A program made the translations under genes and the position numbers. A DNA stretch of 64,000 nt, from positions 74,498,106 through 74,562,105 of the forward strand of contig NC_068355.1 of the NCBI RefSeq assembly GCF_020536995.1, in the 5' to 3' direction. This stretch comes from Dreissena polymorpha. Taxonomy: Eukaryota > Mollusca > Bivalvia > Myida > Dreissenidae. Below, piece after piece: positions 46,987 through 58,900 of the stretch (the stretch's first letter is position 1; each line of letters opens with the position of its first letter). The notes below the pieces were generated by a model. It was not told the origin of the DNA and made no database searches. It was given only the letters and a program-made list of their open reading frames with translations.

Positions 46987-49900
46987 CTACTACTAAAATA
47001 CTACTGTTACTGCTTCTGCTACTACTACTACAACTAATAAAACTAATAATATTAATAATGCTAATGATTATAATAATTATACAACTATCACTTCCTTTCA
47101 CTACAACCACTGCTTCTACTAAAACTACAACAACATCAAATAGTACTACATCAACTCGCTTTAAGAAGAAGTGAGTACAAGTAATACTAATTGTTTACCA
47201 TCCGCATAATGTGGAGCAGCAGTTCAAATTGGAGGGCAGCTCGTGCACGGACTCTCCGGGGTTGGCGAGCCAGGAGGGCGGGGCCTACGAAACAGGCACC
47301 GAGGATGATGAGGATTACTACATCGAAACAGACGGCGACGTTCGAATAGCGCTGATTGAGGAGGAATACGTTGACGTATGGCATAAATCATTCGTTGGAA
47401 GTTTCAAATGACTAAATTGATCAGTAAATTATTGCATGCAGTAACTAATGCGAAAAACGGGTTTCAAAACGATATATTTTGGTTACCTTGCTCCGCTTCG
47501 CCTTGTAATATGAGGGGCGAGTAAGATATGATGTGAATGCCGTGAATCAACCATTAAGTCGTAAACATAGCACCTGTATGTTGTTTTACATAAATACTTT
47601 GTGCTATTTAAACATATTATTTTACCAATATGTTATTTCATTCTTGAATCCGTCGTAGGTAAAACGTTATCCGTAAATGCTTAGTATCAACATCGATCAA
47701 GAAGCATATCGTATTTAGAGAACGCTGATTCTGATTATTGTGTAATTGTGTGTGGAATTTTAATTGTATACATGTTACTTTCAAGTTGTTCATCTTTTGC
47801 ATTCAGGTATAAACTCTTGTTTACTAATTGTTTGCAAAAGCTTACTAATTTTATACATATACATGTATTCCAATGTTGGGTCCGATATGTTGTATGTGAT
47901 AATAGTGTAGATAATCTGAATCAATATAATTCACACTTATTAACTAGGCTTCCATAAAGTGTGATGTGATATTAACTAGTAAAATATATTAACAGACATC
48001 GGCTACCGCCACGTTCTTTTGAACGCCCCCAAAGACACCAAGTGCTGGTTCTAGTCCCAAGAAACGGACTGGATAATGTTTTTAGTCGTAGGCTTTCCAT
48101 GCAATCATGTAAAATAAATAGGTTTAAACTAAAACACGGTAGATATACAGTGTATTAATTTGTGACATGCCAACCAATCATGATGTAACGTTCTTTAACA
48201 GTGTTTAGGAATTCATTTTTGTTGGGTTTTCTTTGGTTGACATTACGAACGTTTTTCCTCAAAAAGTCAATTGTTACATAATAAAGACCGTGCATGTTAC
48301 ATTATAAATTATCATTTATTTGTTTACATATTTTTACAATATAACATCTCATAATAATTATATTTCATAATATTACTATAACGAGGTAGTGATATGAAGC
48401 GCTATAACCACAAACAAATTTCTCCCGTGCACAGAGAATGACCTTGCTAGAGAGTCGTAACTACGATCTGGAAGTGGTTCTACATCGTCTGACGACCGCC
48501 ATAGAACGGCTCCTGAGTTTGCAGGATGCAGATATGCCGAACGGGGAAACGGATGAGGTCCCTGGGTCAGAAATGAGAACTGAGGTGGAAGCCGACGAAT
48601 TCAATGAGGAGTCAAACCCGGAAATGGGGGATATTGGTGAGACAAGTTTTGTTGTGATAAACCTTTTGCTGCTTGAATGTGCAACATGCGCATAGTAATA
48701 TAAATCTTATGTAAAGACGTTGAAGTCGCTTGAACTTGCAAATAAAAAGTGTGTTTTATCCGTTCTGTGGGATACACCATGTGTTTTACAGTATAAACTA
48801 TAATGCTGACTTCTAAACCCCGATTGCAAGAATATCAGTGTAAACTTAATAATGACTGGACATGATCAGCATATTTTGACTGGATTTTACAAATTCTATA
48901 ATTGAAATACACGTGTTATAAATCTCGACAATTATACAATATCTTAATACATTCTGCTACATAGTTATTTTTTTCATATTGCTTTCACACCAAAGCAATA
49001 GTTAATCAGAACTAAACACAATTCGACTCTTCCTAACCAGATTCCAGAAAAGCTGAAATCCAAGAGGCCGCTAACGATTCCGAAAAAATCGAAAGCGCAA
49101 CTGGAGATACAACGGACATTGGACATAATACTGCAAAGGACAGCGACGCGTTGACTGACTGTAATGACACAACTGATGCTCCTGAAAATGCATCGAACCC
49201 TCACAAAGATACTGCGGGGCCTACCGAAGATACTATAGATGGTGAAATGACAACTGTAAAGACGGAGGCTTTGATTGACAGCACTGCTCACGTCGTATCG
49301 AGGAACATCTGTATTGATCTCTTCATCGAGTTTCAGAAGAGACTTGCCATGTTCGCAGGGGAACTTAAAGGTCGGTAAATTAGTGTTCTTTTCACGATAG
49401 TGTAATGTAAAATCTAATTAAATAATTCAAAACAGTCTTGCGAATTATATATTTTCATCAGTTGTATTTATTTGCAAAGCCAATAAAATGACTTTAAAAA
49501 GATGAACAAAACTTGTGTATCGTTTAAATATCAATGTTAAGACTCTTAATATTATGTTGTGCAGTGGTTGATATCTTGTAGCCGAATGAAATCGGTTCGT
49601 TATAATGTTTCAGTAAATTAAAATAGTTTTATACATAGTGATCAGGAAAACTTTGACATTTTTTATTTGACTCCGTTAATAAGAAAATAAATGAAAGTTT
49701 TAATTCAATTGTTTCATAAATGCGGTAGTCGTATTGTTCCATTTTCTATAAGATATTAAAAACATATCGATGGTCCCAATTTAAAATGCCGAACTTACAA
49801 AAACATAAGTTAGTTTTCAGGAGACGTATTTTTGTTTATCATTTCTTGCACAAAATCAAATAAATATTATTTTTAACATTTTTAAAAGTGTCGCATGATG

Positions 49901-52900
49901 GAGCATGTTCGTATGAAATTATTTGACGTTTAGTTAATAAATCTGCTGTAAAATGTATCTTCGTCATTTAGACTTGCATTTATGTGATGTTTGTGATGTT
50001 TCAGCAAATTGATCAGCTAATTGTAATAGATTTTCTTTCAAAAGAATGAATTATTCCAATTTTTTACATTAGATATAGCAAAGCAATGCGTGTTTTCCTG
50101 TTTTACACGTTGGCACAGAGGTGACAACCGCAATTCTTTATTTATATTGTGGCCTCAACTTAGTAACTTGTGGGAATACTTATAAAAGCACGGGAACAAC
50201 TTCATAAGTTGTGGCTTCAACTTTATAACTTGTGGAAACAACTTTTAAAATAACTTGTGGAAACAACTAAGTACGTTGTCCCCACAACTTATTAGGTTGA
50301 TACCAACCCATGCGAAAGACGTCGGACCTGTCCTCAGACAAACCTGATAAAATGTGCTGAGGTCCGATAATATATCTAAAACTGTCGGACCTCGTGTCCG
50401 ACATAATAAACTACAAATATAAGGCTTTGATAAAACATGAACACAAAACTATGACTATGTTTAAATAATACGGACTGCTTTTTGTTTCTTTCACTTCGAT
50501 AGATTATTTAACTTTAAAATAAAACGTGTTTACCAAATACTGTAGTCGAACTGGCTATCTTTTTTTGTGCCGTAAAAAAACTCCACGCGCAATTCTTAGA
50601 ACCAGTCGAATATTGCACTTTGTTTCGTGACGTAGGCGACACAGCACATTGTTGAGTGGTTGAAATTTAATGTTAATGGTTTCAAAGAATTGCGAAATTC
50701 TCAGAGGAATCACAAAATTACAGATCCCGCTGTGGAAATTCGTAGCGACTAAAGTCGTGATATAAAGCGAATGTTTATACGAGATAAACGCCTACCACTT
50801 TCTTACTGATATTGCTGGAAGGTGAGCAGCATTGAAAAATTAAACACAAGTAATAAAGGGTATAAAGCGGCGCAAAATACCTGATTGGGAACGGATGTTG
50901 CCATCTTCATCGTCACGTGATTACTCTTAGATTACTAACGTTTTATATAGCCGTTTACAATTACTTGTAATGTATAATAAGAATCACAAAGCTTTCTTCT
51001 CCTTTAACTGAAAGTGTTACCAAATGATTTCACAGAACGGGATTCAATAAAGTTATTTTATTGTATGTAGTATTTTTATACAATGTGAACATTATATATA
51101 ATGAAAATAAACTCTACAAAGGGTTAATTTTTATTGTTTATTTAATAAGAACGAGGTGCCTTAAAATCTGGTGAGGTCCGGTAAATTTTAAAAGTTATAG
51201 GACCTCATGTCTGGTAAGATATTTTCGTCTTTTGCAGGGATTGGTTGATACCTCAGCTTAGTAACTTGTGGCCACAATTCCATAACTTGTTTCCAAAACT
51301 TATTAAGTTTAGGCCTCAACTTACAGTTATTTGTTCATTCAACTTATTAAGTTATTCCTTCATCTTAATAACTTTTTGGAACAACTTATTAAGTTGAGGG
51401 TCAGCTTAGAAACTTGCGGCGACAACTTCCTAACTTGTTTCCACAACTTATTAGTTGTTGCTTCAACTAAATAATTTGGGGGACCAACTAACTAAGCCAC
51501 TACTTTAAGCCACTACTTTAAGTTTAACCAATCAGATTGGCCGTTTCATCTTTAGCGTTTTATCACAATTAGTACCCTTATACTACTAGGTGCTCGGGTT
51601 CGAGCGCCGGTCTGAGCACTTACCATGTTAGCTATAGACCCTCAGTTCGAGCCCTGTCTGAGCACTTGCCATGTAAGTTATGGATTCCATATCTGAGCAA
51701 TCGCCAAGTAAGCGACTGGGTTCAGGGTTCGAACCCTGGTGTGAAAACTAGCCACAAAAGCGACGGATTCCGGTTTGGAATAAAGGCCTGATCACTCCCT
51801 TTTTAAACAATGGGTCTTTGGATTTTAGCCCCAGTCTAAGGACTTTCCCTGCAATAAGCGACTGGGACCCCATTCTGAGCATTCGCACCCTACGTAACGG
51901 GCCCCGGTTTGGAGGCCCTGCCTGAGCACTCACCCTATATGCTATCGGCCCCGGGTTCGAATTCCGGTTTAAGTACTTACCATTTAGCGAACGGACCCTG
52001 ATCCAAGTCCTAGTCTTAGCGCCGGACCCGAAAAATGCGGGATTTATAGCTTACAGGGCTAGTGCTCAGACCGGCGCTCAACCCCGAACACCCATCGCCT
52101 TCGAGGCGAGCTCTCATTCCGGGACTCGAAACCAGGAAATGTTGCTTGGTATGCTATGTATGGTATGTTAGCGACGGCTGTTTGGTTCGAGTCCCTGTGT
52201 GTTCGCAACCGGGATCCTTCCCTTACTGGGCAAGTGGTAAGACCCAAGCTTCAACCCGGGATCCAAAGCTTTCAGGGCTAGTACTCAGACTGTGGCTCGG
52301 GCATGGGACCTGTCACTGTTGGTGAAAATTTTCACATCGGAATTCAAGCCGTCGCTTATCGGGTGGTCCTCAAACCGAGGCTCGATCTAGAGACCCAAAG
52401 CTTTCAGGGCTAGTGCTCGTATCGTGATTCGAACCCCGCGACCGTCGAAAACTCCTAATTAGCTTTAAGGACTAGTGCTAATACAGTGATTCGAACCCAG
52501 GGACCGTCGAAAACTTAGGCATCTAGCACTCGCCTCGTAAGCGATGGTTCCCAACTTCCCGGGATTGAGCCCTGGTCATAGCAATCGCCCTTTACAAGAA
52601 GGGTCCCGGATTTGAATTAAAAAAAAGAACATGGGCCACTCTCTTATGAAGCGAGTGCTTCGGGACTCGAAACCGGGATCCGACGCTTACGTTGCTAGTG
52701 CTCAGACCGGGGATGGAACCCTGAACCCAGTCGCTAATGAGGCAAGTGCTCAGACAGGGGCTCAATTCCGGGATCCATAACTTACAGGGATAGTGCTCAA
52801 ACCGGCGCTCGAACCCGAACACACAATAGTACGAAAATAAGGTTAATAACTGTGATTGAACGGTAAAGATGAATCGACCAATCTGATTGGTTAAACTATG

Positions 52901-55900
52901 TTGTGGTCCAAACTTAGTAAGTTGTGATCTCATCTTAGTAACTTGCGGCCAGAAGTTATTAAGTTGAAGGAACAACGTATTATTTTGAGACCACAACTTA
53001 ATAAGTTGTAGGAACAAGCTATTATATAGTTGTGTCCACAAGTTACTAAGTTAAGGCCTCACATTTTATATTATTTTGATCTCTTTTTGCGTTCATCAAT
53101 GCTATAAAATGTACATCATTGAATGATTCTATAAGCAAAAGTTTACGTTTTGTCAATGTAGCTTAAAAATACATGGTTATAATGATACTTTGATATATTT
53201 ATTGACGCGCAAAATAACGAAGTTACAATTTTTTTCAGCTTCGTCATTTTGACAATCAATTGCGGCTCGTTATTTCATCACATGACTGTTTTGAGCTGTT
53301 GCGATTGGTTAACTAGTTCTTTATTTTTGGGGTATATGCGCATTGATTTCCCGCTTTGCACAGTTTCAAAATCGCGAAATTCCAATAAAATGTAGGTTCG
53401 GCATTTTAAATTGGGACCATCGGTATGTAAGCTTTTTTATATAACCACAGTATAATTCATTGATTAAAGTTTGAACAATACAAACAATAAACACAAGATA
53501 CAGATTTTGATTTTTCTTACACTCGTTAGTTCAGTTGTTTTGTTGCAGGGGTACTGACTTGTAGCGATGTTGCAATTCGTCACGCGCGTATATTCCACGA
53601 ATGGGGTAAGAGCAAACAACTTCTGAGCGAACAGCTGCAGCATGAAAGGAAGAAGATGATGGTTTGTCTCCCTTGTAACACATATATTTCATTACCAGTC
53701 ATATAAAGTTTGCATATACCGGTAGACGCTGCATTTTGTTAAGGTATCGAATCCGCGTTATTAATTTACCCACGTCTCTTATGATATGTGTTGATTAAGA
53801 AGTTTACATGATGGACATTTTCCAAATGGCCAACCAGGAATATACAGTTATTAATAATGCGCTAGTGCACATTCAACGCCCAAGGATAAATAAACTAGAC
53901 TTGCATGATTATTTCAATAGTTTTATTATTCATATTTGCAGAATTCATCAGCGTCAGTTAATGTATCAGAGCTTTACCCTTTTTGTCATCCTATTTTAAG
54001 GAACTTGTTTACAGATTTTCGTATTTGTAAGGAACCCTCAGTGGTATTGTTTATGTATTAACTAAACAAAATTAGTTGGAATGATATTAAACGTGTGATT
54101 ACTATATAAAGGAAACCAGTTGATTCGGAAAAAGGACTTCTCCAGGAAAGTCCAATTTTATTCATTTTTATTGATAATTATCCTTGAACAAAACACGATA
54201 CTTTTTTTTTCTTCGTCACTAGCATTTTTGGTGATTTATTTTTACATAATATTCATATTTTTAATTCAACTATGAAAAATATATATGTTTAAAAAATATG
54301 TTATATAACATTCTCAGACTTACATCAAGTAGCTTCAAAAGACAATGACTGTGTCAGGAGGGACGTTATTGTTGTTTGTTTGTTTTTGTTTTACACAATA
54401 GTTAACTATTCTTACATCTACGATATGAAATAAAAATTACATATTAAAGATTGATGCTTTAACATTCTCAGTCTTATATCGAGGAGCGCGAGAAGACAAT
54501 GACTGTGGTCCGGGACCAGTTCAAGAAGGAGCTTGAGGAGCAGGGGACAAAACTCGAGAATCTAGTCGAGGAGATGACCAAGTACCAGAACCTGATGGAC
54601 ACCTCAGATAACTTGCTCAAAGATAAAGGTGTCGGTATGAGACCTCATACACAAGGCATATTTAAAAAAAAAAACTAAACAAAAGTTAGTTTCAAACATA
54701 GAAATATTGCTCAAATTAGTAAAAATGTAAAATTGTGTAAGCATAATTATCACCTGAAGAACTTTATTTACGGAAAACCTAACTAAAGTAAAAAATCTTT
54801 GATAGCAATAGATTTGTGATTATACGTTTATGGTAAAAAAAACACGAACAATTATTACTAAATCGCGTAATACTGAAAAAAGGTCAAAATTCAGAGGTCA
54901 TGATGTTCATACTTTCAGTTTTAACACGTTATTGCGACACCCATAACACTACTTCTCTTTTTCCGCCAGTGGTCGAGTATAGCCAACGTCGAGCAGTTGC
55001 GGAGAGTCTGACGGAAGTGCTGCTCAAGAGGAGGCTGGACGAGGAGCGCTCAATCATCCTCGACCTAACCAAGCAGTCCGAGGTAAGTAGAGGGTGAGAA
55101 AGGGAAGGAAATTATGCTCCGGCGAAGGCCGGATAAGAAGCAGTCGGTTGTCTTGGACCTCACAAAGAAATCTTATATGTATTGGGGGTTAGCGGGGCAA
55201 GTGCCTTGAGAGTAATGGATGCGCACTAGCGGAGGTCGGGCAGTCTGCGGTAGGAATAAGGTGTTAGGGGTAAGGACATTGAGTGTCATGGAATAAATGC
55301 GCTAGAGGAGGTCGAAAAAGGAGCTCTCCAGTATCATACACCTCACCAAGCACTCCGAGGTAGGTAGTTGAGATGAGCGGATTGAGCCATTTAGTGCGAA
55401 TGAGGTGTTGCTCAAGGGACTCTGAAGTCAAGGCATCCTGGACCCCGTCAAGGGGATGGCGTTGAGGTTGTTTTCTTGCCAACCTTTGCTGTCGATAGGA
55501 CGTCAGGAGAGCAAGAAGTGGAAGAGAGGGATGTTTAGTAGTAAAGAGTGGATAGTGCGTTTGGTGACTAATGTAACTCAGACAGGTGTGTGATGCCACT
55601 GGTGTCTACATTTCTTACTCACATTGATCTTGTGATCCGTGTGTGATGACGCAATAACTCCACGGCCTGCTATTTTCAGGCATTGATCAAATGCAATTTT
55701 GCTGCAGACCAAGGACTAAAAACAATTGGTCTTTCTATTCAAAAAAACGATTTTAATTTGTTCGTAATCGGTTAAATCTCCACTGGATTTCTAAAATTAC
55801 ACAAAATACATGTAGTCCCCAAACAACCTAAATTATAAATACAAATTGGCATTAAAATTGTTAAACGTTATAGGTTCTTTGTTGCAGATCTCGATGATGA

Positions 55901-58900
55901 AGCTGTTCATTATGCATCAGCAGAACTGCATCCAGGACCTACAGATTCAGAATCGTGAGCAGCGGGCCATCATTGAGGGGCTGATGGGACCGGACGACAC
56001 GGAGGTGAGTATGCGCAGATTTCAAATATCGATTGTTAGTGGGTGTGGACGATTCAGAATGCAATACGCTTGCACATTGCGCGAAGTTCGTTAGCAAACT
56101 TCAAAGAAGACATGAAGGAGAACAAGCGCACCGTTTTGAAAGTCCTTCGAGCCCTTTTTGAATCGGGCTCACAAGTCTAGCATCAAAAAAGCACTTCGAT
56201 ATTGGACGAAGTAACTCAGCGGTTAGATAGCGCTTTCGTCGCAGTAGGTTACCATTGAGAGAGAACTTCGATATCGGACGAAGTAACTCAGCAGTTAGAT
56301 AGCGCTTCGGTCGCAGAAGCTTACCATTGAGAGAGAACTTCGATATTGGACGAAGTAACTCAGCAGTAAGTCAATAGATAGAGCTTCGGACGCAGTAGGT
56401 TACCATTGAGAGAGAACTTCGATATTGGATGCAGTAACTCAGCGGTTAGATAGCGCTTCGGACGCAGTAGGTTACCATTGAGAGAGAACTTCGATATTGG
56501 ACGCAGTTACTCAGTGGTTAGATAGCGCTTCGGTCGCAGTAGGGTACCATTGAGATAAAACTTCGATATTGGACGCAGTAACTCAGCGGTTAGATAGCGC
56601 TTCGGACGCAGTAGGTAACCATTGAGAGAGAACTTTGATATTGAACGCAGTAACTCAGCGGTTAGATAGCGCTTTGGTCGCAGTAGGTTACCATTGAGAG
56701 AGAACTTCGATATTGGACGCAGTAACTCAGTGGTTAGATAGCGCTTCGGTCGCAGTAGGTTACCATTGAAATAAAACTTCGATATTGGATGCAGTAACTC
56801 AGCAGTTAGATAGCGCTTCGGACGCAGTAGGTTACCATTGAGAGTGAACTTCGATATTGGACGAAGTAACTCAACGGCTAGATAGCGTTTCGGACGCAGT
56901 AGGTTACCATTGAGAGAGAACTTCGATATTGGACGCAGTAACTTAGCGGTTAGATAGCGCTTTCGTCGCAGTAGGTTACCATTGAGAGAGAACTTCGATA
57001 TTTGACGAAGTAACTCAGCAGTTAGATAGCGCTTCGGACGCAGTAGGTTACTATTGAGAGAGAACTTCGATATTGGACGCAGTAACTCAGCGGTAAGATA
57101 GCGCTTCGGACGCAGTAGGTTACCATTGAGAGAGAACTTCGATATTGAACGCAGTAACTCAGCGGTTAGATAACGCTTCGGACGCAGTAGGTTACCATTG
57201 AGATAAAACTTCGATATTGGATGCAGTAACTCAGCAGTTAGATAGCGCTCCGGATGCAGTAGGTTATCATTGAGAGAGAACTTCGATATTGGACGCAGTA
57301 ACTCAGCGGTTAGATAGCGCTTCGGTCGCAGTAGGTTACCACTGAGAGAAAACTTCGATATTGGACGCAGTAACTCGGCGGATAAATAGCGCTATTTGTT
57401 TATTTGTAAAACCGAATTATACGTGCAGCACAAGGGCAACACAAAATTGGAATTTAAAAACAACACACGATTATTTTTTTTTTAGGATGACGAACCTACA
57501 GACACCGATCCTACTAGTACCCCAGTAAGCGTCCGGTACCCCGCAGAGCACAGGTACCCCGGAAAGATGCCCGATTCGAGATGTTCTGAACAGAGGTAAG
57601 GACCAGTCCATTAGTCTGGTCTCTGACGTGCTGTACTGCGATCGCAGCCAATACCTACCGGGAATAAGCACCGACGGCGACATCGCAACGATTCAAGCTT
57701 ACAATCTAGGTAGAATGATCAGTTACGTGCGCTAGTGAACAGAAAAATACAGATAACAAATTCAATCGTTGTTTTTTAGTTTAATACTAGCAAAATTAAC
57801 ACTTATTTATAATTTGTTAAAGAATTAAAATTAAAAAAATAACCATTAATGAAATAAATTATAATGTATATTTTTCACTGTAACCGAAACATTATAGGAT
57901 TGTTGATATAATATCAATATAATAATATAGGAATTTAACGACATTATTTTTCTGTATGGATACCTTTCTTTGTATTAAATGCTCTTAAATAATAAGCATG
58001 GATACAAAAAATATTTCCTTTCAGATGTTATTATTAAAATGTCTTTATAAATTATTGTCGTACACGATTAAAATACTATGTAATGACTTACACATTTGTA
58101 CACCAAGGTGGGGCCGCTGATGACGTCACAGGCGGTGCAAGTGTGGAGGTGGTGTTCGACCCACTTGACGTCGACTACGTCAGACGTCAGTGTCGTCAGG
58201 CTGAGGAAACAGAGCGACGAGTACTGGAAGAACACGTCACGGTAACGGTAGCGTTTGAAGTTTAAAAATACGTTGTGCAAATAAAAAAAATGTAAACGCT
58301 CACCGGTCATCTTACTAATAATTGTTTATAATTATAGATACCAAGTAGATTTGAAATGCTATATATGACATTTGTTATGCTTAATATAGGCCTTATTACA
58401 TCCCCGATATTACCTGTTTTTCTTTCCCGCGTCAGGGTGAATGCATACCGGACAGCGATGACGGCCGGACTACGCCAGAAACAGATCGCGGCGTTATGGT
58501 GTTCCAGGACGGGGTCCAGCCCCTGAACATAGAACCCTATCTGAGAAAAAGGGCAGCAGGTGCGAAATATAAAACAGTGGTCAGAGGCGTAGCTAGCATT
58601 TTTTGAGCTGTAGGCTCGCATAAAAACGGGGGGTCCGGGGATCCTCCCCCTGATTTTTTTAAATCCTATAACGTCTGTTGTGAGATTTAAAGCATATCTA
58701 GAAATAATAAGATAAGAAAATATTAGACTTTGGCCTGTTTTTCTTTGATATTTTACTGTTTTATCTCAATGTCAGAGAACTAAATTGTGTTTTATTTACG
58801 CATCAAGGGACCGAACCGACCCGGATTCAGTCAATGGATCGGGATACGGGGGCAAGTGCTCCATTTTAAATTTCCGCGGTCATAAACATCATTCGGAATG

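Larger units (their letters stand above)
49768..53422. mobile_element. 3.65-kb inverted-repeat element in intron 5
   Basis: CGATGGTCCCAATTTAAAAT(GCCGAAC) at 49768 is inverted at 53396-53422 with almost no mismatches. No convincing target duplication is seen (ACATAT / GTATGT). The interior holds no ORF of note. It is organised as nested inverted repeats: AACTTAGTAACTTGTGG-type arrays near both ends (50145-50310, 51245-51500; 52905-53065), an inverted pair TTTAACCAATCAGATTGG (51528) / CCAATCTGATTGGTTAAA (52879), and a central tRNA-like array. It looks like a large non-autonomous foldback transposon. Confidence 0.7.

Noticed and set aside
46558-47174. Long poly-Leu, poly-Thr, poly-Ser and poly-Tyr frames
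   Set aside because: All are readings of the CTA triplet array in intron 2; the same DNA is open in several frames on both strands.
51590-52830. A cluster of genuine tRNA genes
   Set aside because: B-box-like motifs recur, but no unit has acceptor stem, D-arm and anticodon arm together.
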